A stretch of DNA of 64,000 nucleotides from DATHBD01 sp035296325 (GCA_035296325.1 DATHBD010000060.1:186001-250000), one strand, 5' to 3'. Shown: positions 17,809 through 25,409, counted from the first letter of the stretch. Notes: a model not told the origin generated them from the letters alone. Numbers and translations: made by a program.

Positions 17809-18189
17809 ATGAGCGTGGCAGTGGCGCAGCTCGACGAGGCCGTCGAGCAGGCGGATCTGCGGTCAGGCAGCACCGCGCGACGGGTGGTGTCCGAACTGCC
17901 GTGCCGGACCTTCGACCCGGATCTGTGGTTCGCGGAGGGCCCGGCCGAGCTGGAGCTGGCCAAGTCCCTCTGCGGGGAGTGCCCGGTCCGGGTGGAGTGC
18001 CTGGCCGGCGCAGTGGAGCGGGCTGAACCCTGGGGCGTCTGGGGCGGCGAGATCTTCGACCGGGGTGCGGTGGTGCCGCGCAAGCGGCCCCGTGGCCGGC
18101 CCCGTAAGGAGGACGTCGCACGTGACGCGGTGATGCGCGTCGAGGTGGCCCACCGCACTGCGGCTCTCGTCGCCGGTTCGGTGGCCTGA
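17809..18189 (+). CDS. whiB7: WhiB7/WblC transcription factor
   Basis: 126 residues. Four Fe-S cysteines (Cys32, Cys55, Cys58, Cys64; CGEC core), the Gly/Trp turn EPWGVWGG (73-80) that contacts sigma-A, and a C-terminal AT-hook RGRPRK (95-100), the feature that separates WhiB7 from other WhiB proteins. WhiB7 activates intrinsic antibiotic resistance genes in response to ribosome-targeting drugs. Upstream lie a translated leader ORF, a terminator hairpin and an AT-rich promoter, so both attenuation and autoactivation are likely. Gene order uvrD2-whiB7-ABC1 kinase matches mycobacteria. Confidence 0.95.
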   Translation: MSVAVAQLDEAVEQADLRSGSTARRVVSELPCRTFDPDLWFAEGPAELELAKSLCGECPVRVECLAGAVERAEPWGVWGGEIFDRGAVVPRKRPRGRPRKEDVARDAVMRVEVAHRTAALVAGSVA

Positions 18190-18283
18190 CATGAGCACGA
18201 TCCGTACGCCCGCCCGCCGACTGCGCGCCGCGCAGGCGACCCGGCAAGCGGGAACACCAACTCACCGATCGAGGAGCACGACA

Positions 18284-18442
18284 ATGACACTCGCGACTGA
18301 ACTCCATAGGCTCAACGAAGCACTATCTCGAGCCCGAATGCGTAGGCCTCAGGATGTTTCCTCTGAGGCTTACCGATCCGCCCGACAGATCAGCCTGCGT
18401 GCCCGGCGCGCCCAGAACTCCTGGCTCAGCCAGGGGCGGTGA
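18284..18442 (+). CDS. Small hypothetical protein, 52 aa
   Basis: ATG 18284 has a GAGGAG ribosome site 7 bases upstream; the protein (MTLATELHRLNEALSRARMR at the start) is helical and Arg-rich. The frame stays open from ATG 18191, which touches the whiB7 stop, but that extension has poor codon usage and no ribosome site, so 18284 is preferred. Its place directly after whiB7 suggests co-transcription. Function unknown. Confidence 0.6.
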   Translation: MTLATELHRLNEALSRARMRRPQDVSSEAYRSARQISLRARRAQNSWLSQGR

Positions 18443-18473
18443 CGCACCCCAGCCACCCTGCCGATCGCCGCGT

Positions 18474-18501
18474 CGCCCGTCCCGCATTCGCGGGGCGGGC
18501 G
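18474..18501. terminator. Hairpin between convergent genes
   Basis: CGCCCGTCCCGC (18474-18485) pairs with GCGGGGCGGGCG (18490-18501) over 12 positions (one G-U) around the loop ATTC. It sits between the plus-strand small gene and the minus-strand ABC1 kinase, so it probably ends both transcripts. Confidence 0.65.
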
Positions 18502-18567
18502 TCGCCCGTTCCTGCCGGACGCGTGTTTCCGCCGCAGAGCAGTGCTCTGACCGCGGACGTCGAGGGC

Positions 18568-19878
18568 CTACCCGGCGAAGCTGGGAAGCCAACGCTGCAC
18601 GATCGACCGGTACGGCGCGCGCGCCTCGAGCTGGCACAGCACGCCGATCGAGCCCAGCGTGACCCGGTGGACCAGCAGGTACGACGGTGGCAGGTTCAGT
18701 TGCCGGTTCAGCTGGTACGCCGGGCCCTTCGGGTTGGCCAGCCGGGTCGCCTCCGCGCGCAGCCACGCCCGGGTGAAACGGAACTCGTCGCTGGCGACGG
18801 GCTCCAGGAGCGGCCGCACGAAGTCGAGCACCGCCACCTCGTCGACCTCGGTGTCCGGCTGAACGAAGCCCTCCTCGCGCAGGCCGGCCAGCACCGCGTC
18901 GGCGTCGCCGGACAGCGCCAGCCTGGTGAGCCGACCGATCGGCTCGGGCAGTCCTCCGGGGAGCCGGGCCACCGCCCCGAAGTCGATCACGCCGAGCCGC
19001 CCGTCCGGCAGGATGCGGAAGTTCCCCGGATGCGGGTCGGCGTGCAGCAGGCCGATCGTCGTCGGCGCGGAGAAGTGCAGCGTGGCGAGGCGGAGGCCGG
19101 CCGCGTCGCGCTCCGCCTCGGTGCCGGAGGCGATCACGGTGGCCAGCGGGGTGCCGTCGAGCCACTCGGTGATCAGCACACGCGGCGCAGACGCGATCAC
19201 GGCGGGCACGTAGATGTCCGGGTCGTCGGCGTACGCCTCGGCGAAGGTCTGCTGGGCGGAAGCTTCCAGCTCGTAGTCGAGCTCCTCGGTGATCCGCTCC
19301 CGCAGCTCGCTGATCAGCGGTTTCACGTCCAGCCCCGGCTGCACCACGCGGAACAGCGAAGCGAGCCGGCTGAGCTGGTTGAGGTCGGACAGCAGCGCCT
19401 TCCCGACCCCCGGGTACTGGATCTTGACGGCGACGTCGCGGCCGTCCGCCCAGCGGGCCCGGTGCACCTGCCCGATGCTGGCGGCGGCCACCGGGACGTC
19501 GGTGAAGTCGGCGAAGCGCTCGCGCCAGTCCTCGCCCAGCTCCCTGGCGAGCACCTGATGCACGCTCGCGGCGGGCAGTGGCGGTGCCGACTCCTGCAGC
19601 TTCGTCAATGCCGCCCGGTAGGGCCCGGCAAGATCCTCGGGCAGTGCCGCCTCGAACACCGACAGTGCCTGCCCGAACTTCATCGCACCGCCCTTGAGCT
19701 GCCCCAGCACGCTGAACAGGTGCTCGGCGGTGCGCCGCTGCAGATCGGCAGAGACCACATCGGCGGCTGCCCCGGTGACGCGCTTGCCGAGGCCGAGCGC
19801 CGCCCGCCCGGCGAAACCGAGGGGGAGAGAGGCCAGCTTGGCGGTGCGCGATGCGGCGCGCCGGGGGATGTCGGTCAC
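18568..19878 (-). CDS. ABC1/AarF (UbiB-type) atypical kinase
   Basis: 436 residues. Shows the UbiB/ADCK signatures: KxGQ in the N-terminal extension (GGAMKFGQALS), AAASIGQVHRA in place of the glycine loop, catalytic VAVKIQYPG, HADPHPGN (metal-binding Asn) and VIDFGA. Proteins of this family are ATPases or kinases linked to lipid and isoprenoid-quinone metabolism; actinobacteria use menaquinone, so a ubiquinone role is not meant. Its ATG overlaps the stop of the upstream cyclodehydratase-like gene by 4 bases (ATGA), implying coupled translation. Corresponds in position to Rv3197. Confidence 0.9.
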   Translation of the reverse strand: MTDIPRRAASRTAKLASLPLGFAGRAALGLGKRVTGAAADVVSADLQRRTAEHLFSVLGQLKGGAMKFGQALSVFEAALPEDLAGPYRAALTKLQESAPPLPAASVHQVLARELGEDWRERFADFTDVPVAAASIGQVHRARWADGRDVAVKIQYPGVGKALLSDLNQLSRLASLFRVVQPGLDVKPLISELRERITEELDYELEASAQQTFAEAYADDPDIYVPAVIASAPRVLITEWLDGTPLATVIASGTEAERDAAGLRLATLHFSAPTTIGLLHADPHPGNFRILPDGRLGVIDFGAVARLPGGLPEPIGRLTRLALSGDADAVLAGLREEGFVQPDTEVDEVAVLDFVRPLLEPVASDEFRFTRAWLRAEATRLANPKGPAYQLNRQLNLPPSYLLVHRVTLGSIGVLCQLEARAPYRSIVQRWLPSFAG

Positions 19879-20963
19879 CTGTCATTTGTACCCGCTTCCA
19901 AGGTCCGCCGACGGCGACCGCAGTCACACCCGGGATGGGATGGCCAGGTGCGGCGGCGTAGCTCGCCGGGCCGGACCACCTCGACGGTGGCCCCGCGGGT
20001 GCGGGGGACACGCCCGTCGACGTGGCTCAACACCTCCTCGGCGGCGTACGCGGCAGCCGTCAGCGCGGTCGTCACCGCGCAGGCCTGTGCCTCCTCGGGT
20101 GCCGTCGCGAGCTGGGTTGCGAGCACCGGCCAGTCCGGATCCCGGTCGGTGCGGTGCAGGTCGAGACACTTGCCGCAGGGTGAGTCGGACGGCCGGACCA
20201 GCGGCCCGATCACCACGACACCGTCGCGGACCACGACGGTGAGGCGGGGCACCCGGCTGGTGCGGTAGCCGCGGGCGGCGAGCGCGGTGGGGATCCGCGC
20301 GCCCACCCGCACCAGGAACGTCGCCGCGTCCGCGCGCAGCCGGGACAGGGCCACGCCGGGCGCTGCGCGGCTGACGGCCTCAACGGTCGCGATGGAGCGG
20401 GCTCGCGAGGTGTCGGCGTGCAGCAGCCCGCCGAGCACGGCATCGCGAGCGCTCACCGTGCCGTCCACCGCCGGATCCACGTGGCCGACGCCGGCCTGCG
20501 CCAGGGCCGAGGCGATCAACGCGACGAGCGCACCCTCGCCCGCCACCAGGATCCGGGCGGCGGAGCGGCGCCGGAGGATGTCGGCCGGCGTGCGGTCCGA
20601 CGGTCGGGCTCGAGGCTCCGCACCGCGAACGCGGCGGATGGCCAGCGCGCCGACCTCACCGGTCAGACGGCGGCGGGTCGCCTCAGGAAGACCGACCGGG
20701 TACAGCGTATGGGCGCCGACCACGACACCGGCCTGGCTGAGCGTGTCCAGCAGGCACCGCGTCGTCTCCGCGTCGACACCGAGGGCGGCCGCTTCCACGC
20801 CGATCGCGTGCTCGGTGCGGGTGCCGTCGAGCAGGTCGAGCAGCCGGGCCGTAGTGGGCTCGTCGAACTCGAGGACCACCGCCGTGGCCGGGTCCGTCCC
20901 CAGTTGCACCGTGCGGGTGTCGCGCCACAGGCGGCGCAGGTTTGGCAGGAGCAGAGGTCGCAT
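19875..20963 (-). CDS. Cyclodehydratase-like (TOMM / ThiF-E1-like) protein, orphan
   Basis: 362 residues. N-terminal part resembles the leader-peptide-binding module of thiazole/oxazole-modified microcin (TOMM) cyclodehydratases (about residues 20-110, winged-helix-like), the middle is a Rossmann-type E1-like region (RILVAGEGALVALIASAL), and the C-terminal part has four Cys in two pairs (SPCGKCLDLH and GCDCG) that would bind structural zinc. No YcaO partner or precursor peptide is visible nearby. It precedes the ABC1 kinase with a 4-base overlap, so the two probably act together. Family assignment is from motif layout; no precursor can be named. Confidence 0.75.
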   Translation of the reverse strand: MRPLLLPNLRRLWRDTRTVQLGTDPATAVVLEFDEPTTARLLDLLDGTRTEHAIGVEAAALGVDAETTRCLLDTLSQAGVVVGAHTLYPVGLPEATRRRLTGEVGALAIRRVRGAEPRARPSDRTPADILRRRSAARILVAGEGALVALIASALAQAGVGHVDPAVDGTVSARDAVLGGLLHADTSRARSIATVEAVSRAAPGVALSRLRADAATFLVRVGARIPTALAARGYRTSRVPRLTVVVRDGVVVIGPLVRPSDSPCGKCLDLHRTDRDPDWPVLATQLATAPEEAQACAVTTALTAAAYAAEEVLSHVDGRVPRTRGATVEVVRPGELRRRTWPSHPGCDCGRRRRTLEAGTNDR

Positions 20964-21099
20964 GGTTCGTCAGCGTGGCAGGCGACGGGCCCTCCGGGCG
21001 TCGTCGTACACAGCCTGGCGCCGGTTGCCGGGAGTTATCCCCAGGTTGCCCGGCGCGCTTGTGGACAGCGCGCCAAGGCCGGGTCGGCGGGCGTACCAA

Positions 21100-21162
21100 G
21101 GCCATCACAACGTCCATCGCGCCGCTCGGCGTGTGCCGGCGAAGCCAGCCGTTGTGATGGCC
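21100..21162. repeat. 13-bp perfect inverted repeat
   Basis: The arm at 21100-21112 (GGCCATCACAACG) is repeated in inverted orientation at 21150-21162, with a 37-base spacer rich in GC. It lies upstream of the cyclodehydratase-like gene and downstream of the small zinc-ribbon gene, both on the minus strand. It has no T tract; it could be a terminator for the small gene or a protein-binding site. Confidence 0.6.
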
Positions 21163-21219
21163 CTGGCCCGTCATGCGGGTATCCCGCTACGTCAGTGCCG
21201 ATCGAGAACCGCATCGCGG

Positions 21220-21390
21220 TCACCGATCGTCGGAGACCTTGGCCTTGCCGAGGATGCGGTTCACCGTGGTCCCGCAGACCGGGCAGGGGCCCTTGGCCAT
21301 GTTCATGCCGGTCTTGGAGACCTCCTCTGTGCCTTGGTAGTCGCGCTTCTCCTTGCACTTCACGCAGTAGCCGTTGTAGGTATCGGCCAC
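21220..21390 (-). CDS. Small double-CxxC zinc-ribbon protein (DUF5679-like)
   Basis: 56 residues starting at GTG 21390 with an AGGAGG ribosome site 5-6 bases upstream. Contains YCVKCKEKRDY and GPCPVCGTTVNRILGKA, two CxxC knuckles forming a zinc ribbon. Such proteins are widespread in actinobacteria and have no known function; a nucleic-acid or ribosome-associated role is conceivable. Confidence 0.85.
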   Translation of the reverse strand: MADTYNGYCVKCKEKRDYQGTEEVSKTGMNMAKGPCPVCGTTVNRILGKAKVSDDR

Positions 21391-21690
21391 GGTGTCCTCC
21401 TCAGTCTTCTTCGCAGCAAGTCGTCCCCGAGTGTGCCCTGCCGGACACTCAAGAAAAGTCCGGTTAGTCGGGACACGCCGAGGACAATCCTGGGTGAGTG
21501 TCGTCCACAGCCTGTGGACAACGCTGGACGGATAGTACTGCGCGGCACCGGCGCACCGCGGATGACCAGCAAGTACGGCGTTGCGCGGCAGGAATCTTTC
21601 CGGCAGGAGCCCCCTAATCGGGTGGTATCCGGCGGACCTCCCACGATTGGCTCTTGCGAGAGATGGGCATGCGCCCGTTAGCGTGCCTGC
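21391..21690. other. Intergenic region between divergent genes, with paired DnaA-box-like sites
   Basis: No gene is seen. The notable element is a 17-base palindrome (GTCCACAG-C-CTGTGGAC, 21503-21519) whose arms are TCGTCCACA (plus, 21501-21509) and TTGTCCACA (minus, 21513-21521); the latter equals the actinobacterial DnaA-box consensus as I remember it. A further near-match, TTATCCCCA, is at 21035-21043 on the other side of the small zinc-ribbon gene. Confidence 0.5.
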
Positions 21691-21720
21691 GTGAGCGGTA
21701 CCCGCAAAGGCCCGGCGTGA
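21679..21720 (+). promoter_or_regulatory. Leaderless -10 (TAGCGT) and 9-codon uORF coupled to the peptidase gene
   Basis: TAGCGT (21679-21684) ends 6 bases before GTG 21691. From that GTG a 9-residue frame (MSGTRKGPA) ends at TGA 21718-21720, overlapping GTG 21717 of the downstream gene as GTGA. This is the layout of a leaderless upstream ORF with translational coupling. Confidence 0.4.
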
Positions 21721-22241
21721 CACGGAAGCCGGTCATCGAAGTGCGACGCAGCCAGCGCCGCCGGCGGACCGTGTCCGCGTACCGGGACGGGGAGCGCGTT
21801 GTCGTCCTGATTCCCGCCCAGTTTTCCCGCGCCGAGGAGCGCGAGTGGGTCGACCGGATGCTGGAGCGGCTCAGCCAACGCGAGCGCAAGGTGCAGCGGA
21901 CCGATACCGATCTTGCCGAACGCGCCGCCCACCTGGCCGGCCGCTACCTGCCCGACCATCCCAGCGCCACCCGGCCGGCCAGCGTGCGGTGGGTACGGAA
22001 CCAGAACGGCCGGTGGGGCTCCTGCACGCCGGCCGACCGCACCATCCGGATCTCGCACCGGGTGCAGGAGATGCCCGACTGGGTGATCGACTACGTCCTG
22101 CTGCACGAGCTTGCGCACCTCGTGGTGCCGAGCCACGGCATGGACTTCTGGGCACTGGTGGCCCGCTACCCGAAGGCCGAGCGCGCGCGGGGCTATCTTG
22201 AGGGGGTGTCTGCCGCCGCGGGATTGGGAATCACTGAGTGA
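21717..22241 (+). CDS. YgjP-like / M48-type metallopeptidase domain protein
   Basis: 174 residues from GTG 21717. Motif HELAHLVVPSHGMDFW supplies HExxH plus a third His, and RWGSCTPADRTIRISHR is the typical preceding segment of YgjP/WLM-type minimal gluzincins. Family proteins are small cytoplasmic zinc peptidases of poorly known substrate. The frame is open back to ATG 21654, but a -10-like TAGCGT followed by a 9-codon ORF ending in GTGA at 21717 favours this start. Its stop overlaps the next start by 4 bases. Confidence 0.8.
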   Translation: MTRKPVIEVRRSQRRRRTVSAYRDGERVVVLIPAQFSRAEEREWVDRMLERLSQRERKVQRTDTDLAERAAHLAGRYLPDHPSATRPASVRWVRNQNGRWGSCTPADRTIRISHRVQEMPDWVIDYVLLHELAHLVVPSHGMDFWALVARYPKAERARGYLEGVSAAAGLGITE

Positions 22242-22837
22242 GCTCCACCACTGCAGTCGTGGCCCTGCTCGGCGCCACCCCCTGGAGCCCGCCGGGCATC
22301 GAGCCGTCCGCATGGCGGGCTGCCCTCGCTGAGGACGTGGTCGACCTGATCTCGGCGCTGTCCCAGGTCCAGCCGGGCCTTGCGGGGGAAGCCGGGGACC
22401 GGGCGTTGATGTCGCAGATCGGCTGGCCCACCACATCGGTGTACGAGGTGCCGCGGGCCACCGTGCGTGCCGCGCTGGAGGCGGCGGCCGCCGACGGCCA
22501 CGCGCGCGCCGCGGTGCTCTGCGCCGACGCCCCCGACCTGCCGGGCATGCTCGTCGGCAAGCTGCTGCAACCCCTCACCACCCGCCAGGTCGCCGTCGCG
22601 CCGGCATTCGGCGGCGGGCTGCTGGGCGTGGCCAGCCGGCTGCCGGTGCCGGACTGGCTGCCCGACATCGACCTGGCCGATGAGGAAGGGCTGGACAAGG
22701 TGCGCGGCGCGGCTCCCCGCCGGGCCCTGGTCGCGGCCGCCCCGGCGTGGTACCGGCTGCGTGGGCCGGCCGACCTGGCGAGGCTGGACCCGCGCCTGGA
22801 GGGATGGCACGCGACCCGGGCGTTGCTGGGCGGCTGA
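22238..22837 (+). CDS. Hypothetical protein, possibly nucleotidyl/glycosyltransferase-like
   Basis: 199 residues, start GTG 22238 overlapping the previous stop (GTGA). Segment HARAAVLCADAPDLPGMLVG resembles the nucleotide-binding strand of CofC/MobA-type transferases (core D-x-PxL), but the N-terminal GxGxR loop of those enzymes is missing, so the activity is doubtful. Convergent with the following minus-strand gene, with only 4 bases between the stops. Confidence 0.6.
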   Translation: MSSTTAVVALLGATPWSPPGIEPSAWRAALAEDVVDLISALSQVQPGLAGEAGDRALMSQIGWPTTSVYEVPRATVRAALEAAAADGHARAAVLCADAPDLPGMLVGKLLQPLTTRQVAVAPAFGGGLLGVASRLPVPDWLPDIDLADEEGLDKVRGAAPRRALVAAAPAWYRLRGPADLARLDPRLEGWHATRALLGG

Positions 22838-22841
22838 GCCG

Positions 22842-24173
22842 CTACTCCGTCAGGTCGCCGATGTCGCCGAAGTCCGTCACCGTCCGGGCGTACGTCTGAG
22901 GGTCGGTGAAGGCCTCCTCCTCCGGCAGCAGATCCGGGTGCCCCCAGATCGCGTCGCGGCCGGCGACCCCCCGGTGCTCGGTGAGGGCGGCCCACAGGGC
23001 GGTCGCCTCACGCAGTCGCCGGGGTCGCAGCTCCAACCCCACCAGGGCGGCGAACGTCTGCTCCGCCGGGCCGCCGGCGGCCCGGCGCCGCCGGAACGCC
23101 TCACCCAGCCGGGCCACCTCCGGCAACCGGTCGGCAGCGGCGCTGTCCACCACGTGGCAGACCCAGCCCTCGACCAGTGCCAGCGCCGTTTCCAGCCGGG
23201 TCAGGGCGGCTCGCTGTGCTGGCGTGTCCTCCGGGGTGAAGATGCCCTCGAGGGAGATCTCCTGCGGATCGCCCATCGACGACGGGTCCATCCGACCCAT
23301 CGCCTCTTCGACGGCCTCCCGGTCGACGTGGATCCCGGCCGCGTACGTCTCGACGGCGGTGAAGACGTGGTTGCGCAGCCACGGCACGTGCCCGAAGAGC
23401 CGCTGGTGCGCCGCCTCCCGCAACGCCACGTACAGGCGCACCTGGTCGTCGGGGATCTCCAGCCCTTCGCCGTACGCCCGGATGTTGGCCGGCAGCAGGG
23501 CGGCCGTGCCGCCCGGTCCCAGCGGAAGACCGATGTCGCCGGCGGAGAGCACCTCGGCGGCGAGCGAGCCGAGGGCCGAGCCGAGTTGGCCGCCGAAGAG
23601 CGCCCCGCCCAGTGAGCTGACCATGGAGGTCAGCGGCCCTAGCTGGGAGCGGGTCTCCTCGGGCACCAGCTCGGTCATGGCAGCGACCATGCGCGCAGCG
23701 ACCGGATCGCACAGCTTGCGCCAGACGTCCAGCGTGCTGCCCAGCCACTGGCTCCGGGTCCACGCCACGGTCGAGGAGATCCCGGACGGCAGCGCCGACT
23801 GGTCCTCGAGCCACAGGTCGGCCAGGCGCAGCGCCTCGGCAACCGACGCGTGGTCCAGCGGCGTGAGTGCGGGGTCGCCGACCGGTCGCGTCGCCTCGCC
23901 GGCACCGGTCGGGCCGGCGCCGGCGGGACCGGTCGCGCCCATGCCGGGGAGCGTGAAGCCCAGCGGAAGTGAGGTCAGACCGGCACCGCCCGGCCCGCCG
24001 GTCAGGTGCGCCTGGGCCACCTGCCGGGCCAGGTCCCAGTTGACCGGCCCGCCGCCGGGCACGGTGAACATCTGCTGCAGCTGGCTCAGGAACTGCTGCA
24101 TCTGCCGGGGATCGTTGGGGTCCGGCAGGTCGCCACCGGGTGGGCCGAAGCCGAACGGGATGTCTGCGGGCAC
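22842..24173 (-). CDS. Zincin_2 (DUF2342-like) zinc-dependent metalloprotease homologue
   Basis: 443 residues. A Gly/Pro-rich, low-complexity N-terminus is followed by the Zincin_2 domain: the usual HExxH region reads LREAAHQRLFGHVPWL (REAAH, first His replaced), with downstream EGWVCHVVD. The replaced His suggests loss or alteration of metal binding, as in some members of this family. Corresponds to Rv3195. Start GTG 24173 sits 6 bases after a -10-like TACGGT. Divergent from the PDZ-Lon protease gene. Confidence 0.8.
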   Translation of the reverse strand: MPADIPFGFGPPGGDLPDPNDPRQMQQFLSQLQQMFTVPGGGPVNWDLARQVAQAHLTGGPGGAGLTSLPLGFTLPGMGATGPAGAGPTGAGEATRPVGDPALTPLDHASVAEALRLADLWLEDQSALPSGISSTVAWTRSQWLGSTLDVWRKLCDPVAARMVAAMTELVPEETRSQLGPLTSMVSSLGGALFGGQLGSALGSLAAEVLSAGDIGLPLGPGGTAALLPANIRAYGEGLEIPDDQVRLYVALREAAHQRLFGHVPWLRNHVFTAVETYAAGIHVDREAVEEAMGRMDPSSMGDPQEISLEGIFTPEDTPAQRAALTRLETALALVEGWVCHVVDSAAADRLPEVARLGEAFRRRRAAGGPAEQTFAALVGLELRPRRLREATALWAALTEHRGVAGRDAIWGHPDLLPEEEAFTDPQTYARTVTDFGDIGDLTE

Positions 24174-24179
24174 GCGTCA

Positions 24180-24224
24180 ACCGTACTCGCCCGGGCAAAG
24201 CCGTCAGCGTCCGCGCGTTAGGCT
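24180..24224. promoter_or_regulatory. Divergent pair of leaderless-type -10 elements
   Basis: On the minus strand TACGGT (24185-24180) ends 6 bases before GTG 24173; on the plus strand TAGGCT (24219-24224) ends 6 bases before ATG 24231. Both genes in this 57-base divergent space therefore look leaderless. Confidence 0.5.
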
Positions 24225-24230
24225 CGCCGC

Positions 24231-25253
24231 ATGAGACGTCGTGGCATCACCGTGCTGGTCGGAGCGGTTCTGCTCGCCGTACTGCTGGTGTCGATCGCGC
24301 GGGTCAAGGTGCCGTACGTCGAGATGGGCCCCGGCTCGACGTTCGACACGCTCGGGCAGAGCCAGAACCGGCCGATCATCACGGTCAGTGGGGCACCCAC
24401 CAGCAAGTCCACCGGTGAGCTGCGGCTGGTCACCATCGATGTGATCGACGGGCTGACGCTGGCGCAGGCGATGCGCAGCTGGTGGAGCAGCGATTACGCG
24501 GTGGTGCCCAGGGAGCTCATCTACCCGCCGGACCAGAGCCGCACCGAGGTGCAGGAGCGCGACGCCGAGGACTTCAGGGAGTCACAGAGCACGGCCGAGA
24601 CAGCGGCCCTGCGGGAGCTGGGTTACCCGATCGAGGTGACGATCAACGGGCTGACCGCGGATGGCCCCGCCGCGGCTCAGCTCAAGGTCGGCGACATCCT
24701 GGTCAGCGTGGACGGTACGCCGGTCGACAACGGGGACCGGCTCGCCGAACTGATCCGGGCCAAGCCGGCCGGGACGGCGCGCGAGGTGACGTACCGGCGC
24801 GACGGCCAGACCGCGACGGTCACCCTGACACCGGTCCGGGCCGAGGACGGCAATCCCCGGCTCGGGGTGCAGGTGAAGAACGTCCAGCCGCACCCGTTCG
24901 AGCTCAAGATCGAGCTGGATCGGATCGGCGGCCCGTCGGCCGGGCTGATGTTCGCGCTCGCGATCATCGATCTGTTGAAGCCGGAGGACCTCACCGGAGG
25001 GTTCGTCATCGCCGGGACCGGCACGATCGCGGCGGACGGCAAGGTCGGGCGCATCGGCGGGATCTCGCACAAGCTCGTGTCGGCGAAGAAGGCCGGGGCG
25101 AAGCTCTTCCTCACGCCGGCGGCGAACTGCGCCGACGCGGTGGCCAACGCGCAGCCCGGACTGCCGCTGGCGAAGGTGGAAACGCTCGACGACGCACTCG
25201 CCGCGGTCGAGGCGTTACGCCAGAAGCGAACACCCGTCCTGTGCCCAAGCTGA
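24231..25253 (+). CDS. Membrane-anchored PDZ - Lon-type (S16) serine protease, YlbL-like
   Basis: 340 residues: one N-terminal transmembrane anchor (residues 7-24, TVLVGAVLLAVLLVSIA), then a PDZ domain (about 130-215, NGLTADGPAAAQLKVGDILV), then an S16 Lon proteolytic domain with catalytic Ser in GGPSAGLMFAL and Lys in GISHKLVSAKKAG. The active domain should face the outside of the membrane. YlbL-type proteases cleave membrane or cell-division regulators. Same position as Rv3194c relative to the UPF0182 gene downstream. Confidence 0.92.
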   Translation: MRRRGITVLVGAVLLAVLLVSIARVKVPYVEMGPGSTFDTLGQSQNRPIITVSGAPTSKSTGELRLVTIDVIDGLTLAQAMRSWWSSDYAVVPRELIYPPDQSRTEVQERDAEDFRESQSTAETAALRELGYPIEVTINGLTADGPAAAQLKVGDILVSVDGTPVDNGDRLAELIRAKPAGTAREVTYRRDGQTATVTLTPVRAEDGNPRLGVQVKNVQPHPFELKIELDRIGGPSAGLMFALAIIDLLKPEDLTGGFVIAGTGTIAADGKVGRIGGISHKLVSAKKAGAKLFLTPAANCADAVANAQPGLPLAKVETLDDALAAVEALRQKRTPVLCPS

Positions 25254-25288
25254 GACGACGCTGAGCCGGTGTCCGAATCGGGACCCTA

Positions 25289-25305
25289 CCGGCGCTTCAC
25301 GCCGG
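25289..25305 (+). terminator. Short hairpin after the PDZ-Lon gene
   Basis: CCGGCG (25289-25294) pairs with CGCCGG (25300-25305) around CTTCA. It lies just before the promoter-like TAGGCT of the next transcript, so it may end the protease transcript; the stem is short and lacks a T tract. Confidence 0.35.
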
Positions 25306-25316
25306 CGTTCACCTCG

Positions 25317-25409
25317 TAGGCTGGACGGGTGACCGGGCACCCCGACGGCGATCAGCGCCGATCGGGTTGCCGTACGCGATGGTTCGGAGTCGAACGTGGT
25401 TATGCGTAG
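25317..25409 (+). promoter_or_regulatory. Leaderless -10 (TAGGCT) with a 26-codon uORF overlapping the UPF0182 start
   Basis: TAGGCT (25317-25322) ends 6 bases before GTG 25329. That GTG opens a 26-residue frame (MTGHPDGDQRRSGCRTRWFG at the start) ending at TAG 25407-25409, which overlaps the beginning of the UPF0182 gene in another frame. If translated it could limit or couple expression of the large membrane protein. Confidence 0.35.

Noticed and set aside
14966..18307. Minus-strand frame continuous with mycoredoxin (14714-18307)
   Set aside because: Only the last 83 codons are real; the rest is antisense to uvrD2 and whiB7. An AGGAGG site and glutaredoxin fold fix the start at 14965.
22238..22837. 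CofC (2-phospho-lactate guanylyltransferase)
   Set aside because: The D-x-PxL strand is similar but the N-terminal nucleotide-binding loop is missing and length fits only loosely.
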